Assembly (NCBI RefSeq): GCF_018402695.1
Contig: NZ_JAGYIM010000011.1
Span: 186,001 to 250,000, forward strand
DNA: 64,000 nt
Reading direction: 5' to 3'
From: Arsukibacterium sp.
Lineage (GTDB): Bacteria > Pseudomonadota > Gammaproteobacteria > Enterobacterales > Alteromonadaceae
Shown here piece after piece: positions 54,999 through 63,189 of this stretch. Both the position numbers and the translations under genes were made by a program. The first letter of the stretch is position 1. Each line of letters starts with the position of its first letter. The notes under the pieces are model-generated. The model was given only the letters and a program-made list of their open reading frames with translations. It was not told the origin of the DNA and did not search any database.

Positions 54999-56630
54999 TT
55001 AGTTCTGCGCAGCCAGAAACTGCTTTATTAATGCCGTGGTAGAGCTATCGAAGCTGTGACTGCTATTGCCAGTAAGGGCCTGATAAATCGGGCCGGATAG
55101 TTGTTTACCGAGCTCTACGCCCCATTGATCAAAGCTGTTCAGTTGCCAGATGGCGCCCTGACAAAATACCTTGTGCTCGTAAAGCGCGATTAATGCCCCT
55201 AAATAGTAGGGTGATAACTCAGGTAGCAATAAAGTATTACTGGGTTTATTGCCCGGCGACACTTTATGTGGCGCCAGGGCTTTAGCCTGTTGCTCGTTCA
55301 TACCCTGCGCCAGACATTCGGCGGTAGCTTCCTGCAGGGTTTTGCCCTGCATTAGTGCCTGAGTCTGGGCAAAACAATGCGCTGCCAGGCGGCTATGCTG
55401 GTCTTTTAACGGGTGCTTGACCTTTAGTGGCAGAATAAAGTCAGCCGGCACGGCTAACGCACTCTGATGCAATAACTGATGGTAAGCGTGCTGGCCGTTG
55501 GTGCCGGCATCGCCCCAGATCACCGGTGCGGTAGCGTATGGCAACGACTTACCGTTGCTATCGACACTTTTGCCGTTGCTTTCCATATCCAGTTGCTGCA
55601 CATAAGAGGGCAGTAAACGTAAATAATGGCTGTACGGTAGCAGCGCCTGCGCCTGACAGCTGTGGCCGTTAATGTACCAGACACCCAGCAATGCCATGAT
55701 CACCGGCATATTCTCAGCAAAAGGCGCATTGAAAAAATGCTGATCCATCGCCTCAGCGCCGGCTAACAGCTGGTTGAATTGCTGGTTGCCAATCATCAAA
55801 GCAATCGGCAGACCAATAGCGGACCATAACGAGTAACGACCACCCACCCAGTCCCACATCGGCAGAATGTTTTTCTGTTCAATACCAAATTCGTCGGCGG
55901 CGCTGATATTAGACGAAGTGGCCCAGAAGTGATGGGCAATAGCGTGTTTATCGGCGCCATGCTCAGTAAACCACTGACGGATAGCCAGTGCATTTTGTTT
56001 GGTTTCTTCGGTACCGAATGATTTTGATGCTACCACTACCAAAGTTGTCGCCGGGTTTAATCCGGCCAGAATATCGCTGATGACAGCGCCATCAATATTA
56101 CCGGCAAAATGCAGCTTAACCGGGCTGCAGTGATAGGGCGTCAATGCCTCTACTGCCATTTGCGGCCCCAGTAAAGAGCCACCGATACCGACCCAAATCA
56201 GATCGGTTATAGCATTGCCCTGATATCCCAGATACTGTTGCTGGTGCAGGGTGTCTACCAATGCCGCCATTCTGGCCCGGCACTCAGTAATTTGCTGACC
56301 AATATCTTCACCATTCAGCATTAAGCCGGTGACATCCTGCTGGCGCAGCCGGGTATGCCAGACCGCCCGTTGCTCAGTATTATTGATAGCAGCACCCTGC
56401 TGCATTTGCTGGCGCAAGCTACTTATTTTACTGTCAGCAGCCAGTTGCTGCAATGCCTGCCAGCTGGTGTCATCAATCAGGTTTTTGGCATAGTCCAGGG
56501 TTAAACCGCAGGCTGTTGTGCGATAGCGCGCTGCCCGGTTAGGGTCGTCTTTGAACGCATCACGTAAATTGCCACTTTGGTTACCCAGTTCCCTCAGCTG
56601 ACTTAAATGATCAATAAAACTGCCCGACAT
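54999..56630 (-). CDS. pgi: Glucose-6-phosphate isomerase
   Basis: Interconverts glucose-6-phosphate and fructose-6-phosphate. Visible family motifs: W-V-G-I-G-G-S-L-L-G-P, V-V-A-S-K-S-F-G-T-E-E-T, the signature D-W-V-G-G-R-Y-S-L-W-S-A-I-G, and G-T-N-G-Q-H-A-Y-H-Q (catalytic His region), plus F-D-Q-W-G-V-E-L-G-K near the end. ATG 56630 is preferred to 56654: GGAG is well spaced before it and the extra eight residues are not family-like. Length 543 aa is standard. It lies 62 bases after tal and is probably co-transcribed. Confidence 0.97.
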   Translation of the reverse strand: MSGSFIDHLSQLRELGNQSGNLRDAFKDDPNRAARYRTTACGLTLDYAKNLIDDTSWQALQQLAADSKISSLRQQMQQGAAINNTEQRAVWHTRLRQQDVTGLMLNGEDIGQQITECRARMAALVDTLHQQQYLGYQGNAITDLIWVGIGGSLLGPQMAVEALTPYHCSPVKLHFAGNIDGAVISDILAGLNPATTLVVVASKSFGTEETKQNALAIRQWFTEHGADKHAIAHHFWATSSNISAADEFGIEQKNILPMWDWVGGRYSLWSAIGLPIALMIGNQQFNQLLAGAEAMDQHFFNAPFAENMPVIMALLGVWYINGHSCQAQALLPYSHYLRLLPSYVQQLDMESNGKSVDSNGKSLPYATAPVIWGDAGTNGQHAYHQLLHQSALAVPADFILPLKVKHPLKDQHSRLAAHCFAQTQALMQGKTLQEATAECLAQGMNEQQAKALAPHKVSPGNKPSNTLLLPELSPYYLGALIALYEHKVFCQGAIWQLNSFDQWGVELGKQLSGPIYQALTGNSSHSFDSSTTALIKQFLAAQN

Positions 56631-56692
56631 AAAGTGCTCCTGTGCTGCTGCCAATCCGTTGATTTCTAACTGGGTTAAAGTTGTTAAGTAGG

Positions 56693-57643
56693 TTAAAGTT
56701 GTCCGGCAATTAACTGCTCCAGCTTGCGCTGGTCAATGGCAAACTTGCGGATACCCTCGGCCAGTTTTTCAGTCGCCATCGCATCTTCGTTCAGCTGCCA
56801 ACGGAACTCACTTTCACTCAACGCTGTAGGTTTAGCGGTTTTAGCGCCACCATCGACCAGTTTCACATCCAGGGTGCCGGTTTGTTTACTCAACTCATCC
56901 AGTAAACCCGGGCTGATAGTCAACCGATCACAGCCGGCCAGCGCCAGCACTTCGCCGGTATTGCGGAAACTGGCGCCCATTACCACAGTGGCATAACCAT
57001 GTTCTTTGTAAAAATGGTAAATATCACGCACCGATAACACGCCCGGATCAGTATCAGCGGTATAGTCTTGCTGGGTGTTGGCTTTGTACCAGTCGAGAAT
57101 ACGGCCGACAAAAGGTGAAATAAGATAGGCACCGGCTTCAGCACAGGCCCGGGCCTGAGCCATATGGAACAGCAAGGTAAGATTACATTGAATACCTTGC
57201 TGCTCTAACTGACGGGCTGCCTGAATACCTTCCCAGGTTGACGCCACTTTAATCAGAATACGGTCAGTACTTACACCATTTTGCTGATACAGCTCAACCA
57301 GCTGCAGTGCTTTTGCAACGGTTGCTTCAGTATCAAATGATAAGCGGGCATCCACTTCGGTTGATACCCGGCCTGGCACCAGCTTACTGATGGCGGTGCC
57401 AACATCAACCGCGAACTTGTCGCAGGCTAGCTCCAGTACTGCAGCTTTGCCACTGGCATGTGCTTTGGCATAATCAATGGCGGCACTCAGCATCGGTTTG
57501 GCAAAATCAAGCTGACTGGCATTAAGTAATAATGAAGGGTTAGTGGTGGCGTCAACTGGCCGGAACTGTTCAATTGCGCCCAAATCACCACTGTCTACGA
57601 CCACTGTAGTGACGGCTTTAAGTTGGCTTAATAAATCACTCAT
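56693..57643 (-). CDS. tal: Transaldolase
   Basis: Pentose-phosphate enzyme moving a dihydroxyacetone unit. The Schiff-base lysine is Lys132 in [11 protein letters not shown], and N-terminal T-N-P-S-L-L marks the TalB group. Later motifs M-G-A-S-F-R-N and C-D-R-L-T-I-S-P fit. Length 316 aa is exactly typical of TalA/TalB. It has its own promoter at 57671-57699 and leads into pgi, linking non-oxidative pentose phosphate flow with upper glycolysis. Confidence 0.97.
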   Translation of the reverse strand: MSDLLSQLKAVTTVVVDSGDLGAIEQFRPVDATTNPSLLLNASQLDFAKPMLSAAIDYAKAHASGKAAVLELACDKFAVDVGTAISKLVPGRVSTEVDARLSFDTEATVAKALQLVELYQQNGVSTDRILIKVASTWEGIQAARQLEQQGIQCNLTLLFHMAQARACAEAGAYLISPFVGRILDWYKANTQQDYTADTDPGVLSVRDIYHFYKEHGYATVVMGASFRNTGEVLALAGCDRLTISPGLLDELSKQTGTLDVKLVDGGAKTAKPTALSESEFRWQLNEDAMATEKLAEGIRKFAIDQRKLEQLIAGQL

Positions 57644-57670
57644 ATAGTTTAATTACCGTTTTTTTGACGA

Positions 57671-57699
57671 ATTTTAGGGTTTATGCCGATGCCAGGCAA
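57671..57699 (-). promoter_or_regulatory. Putative tal-pgi promoter
   Basis: On the minus strand -35 TTGCCT (57694-57699) and -10 TAAAAT (57671-57676) are separated by exactly 17 bases, about 28 bases upstream of tal. Confidence 0.65.
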
Positions 57700-57757
57700 T
57701 AAATGTAGAAATATTACTACAAAATGGGGCGTTGTCAGCCGGTTTTTTGAAAAACCG

Positions 57758-57786
57758 TTGCACCATTATCACTAAATTACTATATT
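57758..57786 (+). promoter_or_regulatory. Putative promoter of the REC-TPR gene
   Basis: TTGCAC (57758-57763), 17-base spacer, TATATT (57781-57786), 64 bases upstream of the ATG. The stem CGGTTTTT/AAAAACCG (57740-57757) lies immediately upstream and could be a regulator site. Confidence 0.5.
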
Positions 57787-57850
57787 GCCATGGCATTAAA
57801 CCGCGCCAGTTATGCCCAGCGTCGCAGTTTATTGATCACCTTAGCACAGG

Positions 57851-59473
57851 ATGCAAATGATCTTACAAAGCCGGTTCTATAAAACGAAAAAATTGTTGTT
57901 GGTTGAAGACTGTGAACCTGTGCGCGCTTCCGTAAAAGGGATGCTACAACAAATAGGTTTCGAACAGATTACTGCTGTGGCTGACGCCGGAGCTGCTTTA
58001 ATTCAGGCTCAAAAACAGTCGTTTGATTTTATTTTAGCGGATTTTCAACTGGGTGAGGGTAAAGATGGCAGTCAGTTTTTTACTGAATTAAAATTACAAG
58101 GCTGGCTGAAGCCCGGTGCCTGCTATGCCATTATGTCGGCCGAGCCAGTGCGCCAACCGGTGCATGGGGTGTTGGCCGGGCAGCCAGATTGCTACTTACT
58201 TAAACCCTTCAGTTACCTTGAGCTGGAAAAGAAGCTGGCGAAAGCGTTTCAAACATCTGTTGCTCTGCGCAAAATTTACCAGAGCGCTGCGGCTAGTGAT
58301 TACGCTGCTGCCTTAGCGCACGCTGATGAGGTAGTAAAACAATACCCGGCCCTGACATTACAAACACTGCGTTTAAAAGCAGAAGTAATGCTAGCCGCTG
58401 GTGATAGCCCGGCAGCACTGACGTTGTATCAGTATGTCTGCCAGCAACGTGATTTCAGCTGGGCCCGGCTAGGGCAAGCAATTGCGTTGTTGCAACTGGC
58501 GCGGTTTGATGAGGCGTTTACTCAGTTGCAAGCGTTGGTTAAGCATGAAGACGTAAGGCCTGAAGCGCTGGCTTATCTGGTGGAACTGGCTTTGGTGCAG
58601 GGGGAGCTGGCTGAGGCGAAAGACTGGGTACTGGAGTTGTTACGCTATAATGCTACTGATAATGTTTATCAGCAATATTACGGCAATTTATTGCATTTAA
58701 TGGCCGACGATGCGGCTGCAACAGCCTACTGGCAGAAATTGCTGCAACAATACCGGTTCTCCGCTTTTGACCATATTGAACCTTACCTGGCGTTAAGCCG
58801 CAGTCATTTGCGGTCAGCTCAAACTGCTGATCTGGCCGGGTATAAACAATTGTTAAAGCAATTTTTAGATACCCTGCATTCAGTGCCATTAAAATTGCTT
58901 AATGCTCAGGGCGGGATTCAGCAAAAAATCTTACTGGCGCATGGCTATTTGCTGCAGGGTGATGGCGCAAAAAGTGAAGCATTGCTGGCTGAGGTGGCGG
59001 CAGCCGATACCAGTTTGCCAATTAACAGTATGTTGGACTTGGTTTGGTACTATTTTGCTTGTCATGATACAAAAGCTGCCAGTGAATTATTGCAGCAGGC
59101 AACTGCCGCGGCCGATGCGTTAAGCCAGCGTGGTGAGGGCATGGCGTGTCTGGTGGTAAAGCACTTTGCCAAAATGCTCAATAGTAGCAGTCAGCAGTTG
59201 CGGCAATGGCAACAGCAGGGTGAGCAGCAGTTGCAGGCAAATAAGCCAAAGGCTGCGTTACAGGCATTGCGTAGCGCCTTTCTGCTTTGTCCGGCGCATA
59301 TTGAAACAACACTGAATCTGGTACAGACACTGAGTAAATTACCCGGTCATAAAGCATTAAAACCCCTGGCCAGTGCGGCATTGCAACTGCTGAACAGTAA
59401 AGCGCTTTCTGGTAAGGAGCGCGACAGGTTAACAAGCTTAACTGACGCACTGCCGGAGCTTTATCTGGATTAA
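57851..59473 (+). CDS. Response regulator with C-terminal TPR region
   Basis: Cytoplasmic protein of 540 aa. Residues about 15-130 are a receiver domain (L-L-V-E-D-C-E-P-V-R; phospho-acceptor Asp64 in F-I-L-A-D-F-Q-L-G; switch Lys in Y-L-L-K-P-F-S). The remaining about 400 residues are TPR-like helical repeats rich in Ala/Gln/Leu. There is no DNA-binding or enzymatic output, so it probably acts by protein binding. The plan resembles VieB-type regulators of Vibrio. No kinase is adjacent. It is divergent from tal. ATG 57851 or 57857 could be used. Confidence 0.88.
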   Translation: MQMILQSRFYKTKKLLLVEDCEPVRASVKGMLQQIGFEQITAVADAGAALIQAQKQSFDFILADFQLGEGKDGSQFFTELKLQGWLKPGACYAIMSAEPVRQPVHGVLAGQPDCYLLKPFSYLELEKKLAKAFQTSVALRKIYQSAAASDYAAALAHADEVVKQYPALTLQTLRLKAEVMLAAGDSPAALTLYQYVCQQRDFSWARLGQAIALLQLARFDEAFTQLQALVKHEDVRPEALAYLVELALVQGELAEAKDWVLELLRYNATDNVYQQYYGNLLHLMADDAAATAYWQKLLQQYRFSAFDHIEPYLALSRSHLRSAQTADLAGYKQLLKQFLDTLHSVPLKLLNAQGGIQQKILLAHGYLLQGDGAKSEALLAEVAAADTSLPINSMLDLVWYYFACHDTKAASELLQQATAAADALSQRGEGMACLVVKHFAKMLNSSSQQLRQWQQQGEQQLQANKPKAALQALRSAFLLCPAHIETTLNLVQTLSKLPGHKALKPLASAALQLLNSKALSGKERDRLTSLTDALPELYLD

Positions 59474-59573
59474 GCCTGGCTCAGACGATGAACTAACGCT
59501 GGCCCGGCAACGTATGGCCTTGCAGCCTACTTACACTTTATTTTAATGAATTCGCAATACAGGTAATGTTTTT

Positions 59574-60350
59574 ATGTTGATGGTGGTATCCCCGGCAAAA
59601 GATCTTGATCCAAACCCCGTTTCCCTGCAGCTTGACACGACAATGCCAGCACTGTTGCCGCAGGCCAGCGAGTTGGCGGACATTTGCAAAAAACTCAGTC
59701 CGGCTGAGCTGGGCTCTTTAATGCATATCAGTGACAAGCTGGCCGGCCTCAATGCTGCCCGTTTTAGCCAGTGGCAACCAGATTACAGCGCTGTAGATGC
59801 CAAAGCAGCGCTCTTTATGTTTAACGGCGATGTTTATCAGGGGCTGGATGCGGCAAGTCTCAACACAAAACAGCTGCAGTATGCCCAGCAACATCTGCGC
59901 ATTTTAAGCGGTTTATATGGCGTGCTGCGACCGCTTGACTTGATGTTGCCGTACCGGCTGGAAATGGGTACCAAGTTAGAGAATCCAGCTGGCAAAGACT
60001 TATATGCGTTCTGGCAGCAGCAAATTACCGATAACCTGAATAAGCAGCTGACTGAGCTGAAGTCAGACGTGTTACTGAATCTGGCATCGCAGGAATATTT
60101 TAAAGCAGTCAAACCTAAAGCATTGCAAGCCACAATCATCACTCCGGTATTTAAAGACTATAAAAACGGCCAGTATAAAATAATCAGCTTTTTTGCCAAA
60201 AAAGCCCGCGGTTTAATGGCGAGATATGTTATTCAGCAGCAAATTACTGATCCTGAAGCTATTATCAAATTTAATTTGGCGGGTTATCAGTACAGTAAAG
60301 ATGATTCAACGGCCGATAAACCGGTGTTTCTACGCCAGCAACCAGAATAA
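59574..60350 (+). CDS. yaaA: YaaA (DUF328) peroxide-stress protein
   Basis: Protein of 258 aa of the YaaA/DUF328 family. In E. coli it lowers intracellular free iron and so protects DNA from Fenton damage during peroxide stress; it also binds DNA. Typical motifs: V-V-S-P-A-K-D-L-D at the start, L-M-H-I-S-D-K-L-A-G-L-N, F-N-G-D-V-Y-Q-G-L, L-S-G-L-Y-G-V-L-R-P-L-D, and V-F-K-D. Start ATG 59574 agrees with the family N-terminus. It stands alone between the REC-TPR gene and gsk. Confidence 0.95.
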   Translation: MLMVVSPAKDLDPNPVSLQLDTTMPALLPQASELADICKKLSPAELGSLMHISDKLAGLNAARFSQWQPDYSAVDAKAALFMFNGDVYQGLDAASLNTKQLQYAQQHLRILSGLYGVLRPLDLMLPYRLEMGTKLENPAGKDLYAFWQQQITDNLNKQLTELKSDVLLNLASQEYFKAVKPKALQATIITPVFKDYKNGQYKIISFFAKKARGLMARYVIQQQITDPEAIIKFNLAGYQYSKDDSTADKPVFLRQQPE

Positions 60351-60385
60351 ATCAGTAATAATTAAGTAAAGGCGCAATAAGGCGC

Positions 60386-60414
60386 TTAGGCTTTGCTGAC
60401 ATTTTTGCTAAAAT
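60386..60414 (+). promoter_or_regulatory. Putative gsk promoter
   Basis: TTAGGC (60386-60391) and TAAAAT (60409-60414), 17 bases apart and 30 bases upstream of gsk. The -35 is weak. Confidence 0.45.
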
Positions 60415-60443
60415 AGCCACCTGTTTGTTGTTGAGCCTTTAGC

Positions 60444-61742
60444 ATGAAATTTCCCGGCCTGCGTAAAATTAAGCATTACTTTCCTGTATCTCAGCCAAAG
60501 CCGCAATTGCCCAGCTTTGAAGTACGACCTGAGCTGGATACTTATATTGTGGGCCTGGACCAAACCATCGTCGATGTGGTGGCCAGTGTCACCGATGATT
60601 TTCTGGCCCGCTATGCTATTCAAAAGGGCTTATCTAACCTGGTAGAGCATGCCAAAGCCAATGCGATTTATCAGGAACTGGTGGCCAAGCAGGCAATATC
60701 CGACCATTTTGCCGGTGGTACCATTGGCAATACCATTCACAATTACTCGGTGTTAGCAGATGATAAATCAGTATTGCTCGGCGTGATGTCGGCTAATATT
60801 GCGCTCGGCTCACCGGCCTATCATTATGTCTGTCATACCAGCTCGAAAGTGGATATGAACCATTTGCAGGGCGTGGCCGGTGATATTGGCCGGGGCATTA
60901 CCATGATAACCCCGGACGGCGAACGCACCTTTGTCATCGACCCAAGCGACATGGATCAGCTGGAGCCGGATTATATTCCAACCGATATTATTGCCGCCGC
61001 CTCGGCCTTTGTGGTCAGTGCTTACCCGCTGCGAGCTAATGGCCAGCCGATTCAACGGGCAATGCATAAGGCGCTGGAAGATGCCAAAGCGCATGATGTG
61101 CCGGTGGTAATGAGCCTGGGCACCCGGCATTTAGTGGAAGAGAACCGCGAGCAAATTATCAGCACCATTAAAAACTACGTTAACGTGTTGGCGATGAACG
61201 AACTGGAAGCCGAAGCGCTGACCGGTTTTGCCGATCCGTTAAAAGCGGCTGAGGCCATTCTTGATCATACAGATATGGTGTTGATTACCGCCGGGCCAGA
61301 GGGCCTGTATTTGTGTGGTCATACTGATGACAGCGTAAAGCGGGAGAGTAGTAACCCGATAAAATCAGCCAGCCTGGCCGATTTTAACCAGTTTGAATTC
61401 AGCCGGCCAATGTTACGTAAATATTGTGAGCAGCCATTAAAAGTCTATTCACACATTGACCCGTACCTGGGTGGGCCGGAACGCATTAAAAATACCAATG
61501 GTGCCGGTGATGGTGCCTTGTCGGCTATTTTGCACGATATGGCGGCAAATCACTTCCATAAGCAGGTACAGCCATTGTCGGGTAAGCATGAAATGCCTTA
61601 CCTGGCGTATTCCAGCTTCGCGCAGATTTGTAAATATGCGAATCGGGTAAGCTATGAAATTCTGGTGCAGAATGCACCGCGCTTGTCAAAAGGCCTGCCT
61701 GAGCGCGAAGATAGCCTGGAAGAAGCGTACTGGGAGCGGTAA
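60444..61742 (+). CDS. gsk: Inosine-guanosine kinase
   Basis: PfkB/ribokinase-family kinase that salvages inosine and guanosine to IMP and GMP. Motifs: Y-I-V-G-L-D-Q-T-I-V-D near the N-terminus, G-G-T-I-G-N-T-I-H-N-Y (substrate loop), and the catalytic anion-hole signature N-T-N-G-A-G-D-G-A-L-S (about 352-362). Length 432 aa is the usual size of the Gsk group, larger than ribokinase. It complements guaBA earlier in the window as the salvage route to guanine nucleotides. A repeat-like region follows the stop. Confidence 0.95.
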   Translation: MKFPGLRKIKHYFPVSQPKPQLPSFEVRPELDTYIVGLDQTIVDVVASVTDDFLARYAIQKGLSNLVEHAKANAIYQELVAKQAISDHFAGGTIGNTIHNYSVLADDKSVLLGVMSANIALGSPAYHYVCHTSSKVDMNHLQGVAGDIGRGITMITPDGERTFVIDPSDMDQLEPDYIPTDIIAAASAFVVSAYPLRANGQPIQRAMHKALEDAKAHDVPVVMSLGTRHLVEENREQIISTIKNYVNVLAMNELEAEALTGFADPLKAAEAILDHTDMVLITAGPEGLYLCGHTDDSVKRESSNPIKSASLADFNQFEFSRPMLRKYCEQPLKVYSHIDPYLGGPERIKNTNGAGDGALSAILHDMAANHFHKQVQPLSGKHEMPYLAYSSFAQICKYANRVSYEILVQNAPRLSKGLPEREDSLEEAYWER

Positions 61743-61995
61743 ATCACTCCACGGATAAATTTAGCGTGCTGAGCTGGTGTCCCGATGCACAGCCACAGAG
61801 TGTCTGAGCAAGCCAGGGATGGCTTGCGAGTTGCTGTGGCGAGCACAGCGGGATTTCCAGCTTAGTCGCTGGAACCCGGGATCGTACCCATTACTCACGA
61901 CGACACACCGTAAATACATCCCTGTAGGCTCGTTTCCGCCCGTCCAGGGCTTCAACGGTCGTCTTAGAGTAATCCGCACTCTCCCTCAGAAAGGC
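61743..61995. repeat. Putative dispersed intergenic repeat element
   Basis: The 253-base gap between convergent gsk and the S66 gene has no credible gene but several inverted repeats: GCAAGCC/GGCTTGC (61808-61814/61821-61827), and GACGAC (about 61899-61904) against GTCGTC (about 61958-61963). The stretch around ACACCGTAAATACATCCCTG (from about 61904) resembles intergenic repeats common in marine gammaproteobacteria (ACACCGTGAATACATCC-like). A spurious 80-aa ORF runs through it. Copy number elsewhere cannot be judged here. Confidence 0.5.
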
Positions 61996-63063
61996 TTAGC
62001 TCTGAAACACACCTTGTAACATCCTGAACGTACCGGCGTCAGCATCCATTTCTACTGTGGCGCCGTGCGGCACAATAAACTGTTTGCTTAAATGGCCAAT
62101 CATCGCGCCGCGATACGCCGGAATATTCAGCGGCTTAATATGGTCATCAAAAATCTGATCCATCGTCAACCAGCCAAAACCACCACCTGGTCGGCAGGCG
62201 GTACATTCACCAAAAATCAGGCCAGCAATTTTATCCAGCGCGCCCATCAGCTTTAAGGTGCTGAGCATCCGATCTACCCGGTAGGGCGCTTCTTCGACAT
62301 CTTCCAGGAATAAAATTTTACCGGTGAAGTCAGGCAAGTACGGCGAGCCTGCTAATGCTGTTAATACGGTCAGGTTACCGCCAACCAGCTGGCCCTGCAC
62401 CTTACCACCAGTAATGGTTTGAATACGGTTTTGCCGCGGCACTAACTCGTCTTTGGCATTTAACTCATTTTGATACTGCATCAGCTCACGCTGAAAAAAT
62501 ACCCGCTGAAACTGATCGGCATTAAAGCTGTTCCAGCTGCCGGTACCGTTGGGGCCATGAAAGGTAACCAGCCCGGTCTGGGCATTAATGGCATTGTGCA
62601 GCGCAGTAATGTCGGAGTAGCCCAGCAACACTTTCGGGTTACGTTTAATCAGCGGGTAGTCGAGCAGCGGCAATAGCCGGGCAGCGCCCGAGCCACCGCG
62701 CAGGCAAATGATGGCATTAACCTCTGGATCAGCAAACATGGCATTTATATCGCTGGCCCGTTCAAGATCGGTGCCTGCCAGATGACCGCGGCGCCCCTGC
62801 AGATGCTGGCCCGTTTTCACTTTAAAGCCTAAAGCCTGCATCACTTCAGTGGCAATTTGGATATCCAACCGCTCGTCGGTAGCTTTAGACGGACTAACCA
62901 GCGCCACAGTGTCACCCGGATTAAGCATTTTAGGCAGAATGGCATTGCGGTTAGCGGCTCCGGGTTGGTTACTCACTGCAGCACAACTACTAAGAGGGAG
63001 CAGCCCCAGCGGTAAGACACTTAGCGCCAGCGCGCTGGACTGTAAAAATTGCCGTTTATTCAT
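61996..63063 (-). CDS. Exported S66-family LD-carboxypeptidase-like lipoprotein
   Basis: Peptidase S66 protein of 355 aa, related to LdcA, which trims the terminal D-Ala of murein tetrapeptides. Nucleophile Ser150 is in L-G-Y-S-D-I-T-A-L-H, preceded by L-R-G-G-S-G-A-A-R-L. The catalytic Glu/His dyad is expected later (F-G-E-C and I-G-H-L). Unlike cytoplasmic LdcA it has a signal peptide (N-K-R-Q-F-L-Q-S-S-A...) ending in lipobox L-S-S-C (Cys27); the K-R pair makes Tat export possible. It would act in the periplasm on lipid-anchored sites. It is followed by the repeat element. Confidence 0.87.
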   Translation of the reverse strand: MNKRQFLQSSALALSVLPLGLLPLSSCAAVSNQPGAANRNAILPKMLNPGDTVALVSPSKATDERLDIQIATEVMQALGFKVKTGQHLQGRRGHLAGTDLERASDINAMFADPEVNAIICLRGGSGAARLLPLLDYPLIKRNPKVLLGYSDITALHNAINAQTGLVTFHGPNGTGSWNSFNADQFQRVFFQRELMQYQNELNAKDELVPRQNRIQTITGGKVQGQLVGGNLTVLTALAGSPYLPDFTGKILFLEDVEEAPYRVDRMLSTLKLMGALDKIAGLIFGECTACRPGGGFGWLTMDQIFDDHIKPLNIPAYRGAMIGHLSKQFIVPHGATVEMDADAGTFRMLQGVFQS

Positions 63064-63124
63064 AACTTGATGCCTCTTAGTAATAAATTATTCCTAATTT
63101 ATCGCTATTGATAGCATGCTTTTG

Positions 63125-63169
63125 TTAAAAATGCAGCAGCGCTGGCACAAAAATACGCCAGCTTGCTGC
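63125..63169 (-). terminator. Intrinsic terminator of srmB
   Basis: On the minus strand GCAGCAAGCTGGC (63157-63169) pairs with GCCAGCGCTGCTGC (63133-63146) with one bulge and a 10-base loop, followed by ATTTTTAA (63125-63132). It lies 21 bases past the srmB stop. Confidence 0.75.
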
Positions 63170-63189
63170 GATTATCTGCTGAGACGGGA

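Noticed and set aside
57789-57881. 30-codon frame upstream of and overlapping the REC-TPR start
   Set aside because: Considered as a leader peptide, but it shows no codon bias, has no terminator or alternative pairing, and no ribosome site.
60360-60395. GGCGC direct repeat before gsk as terminator of yaaA
   Set aside because: The GGCGC copies are direct, not inverted, and give no stable stem with a U-run.
61777-62019. 80-codon frame between gsk and the S66 gene
   Set aside because: It runs through a repeat-like region full of inverted repeats and overlaps the end of the S66 gene. The translation has no domain character.
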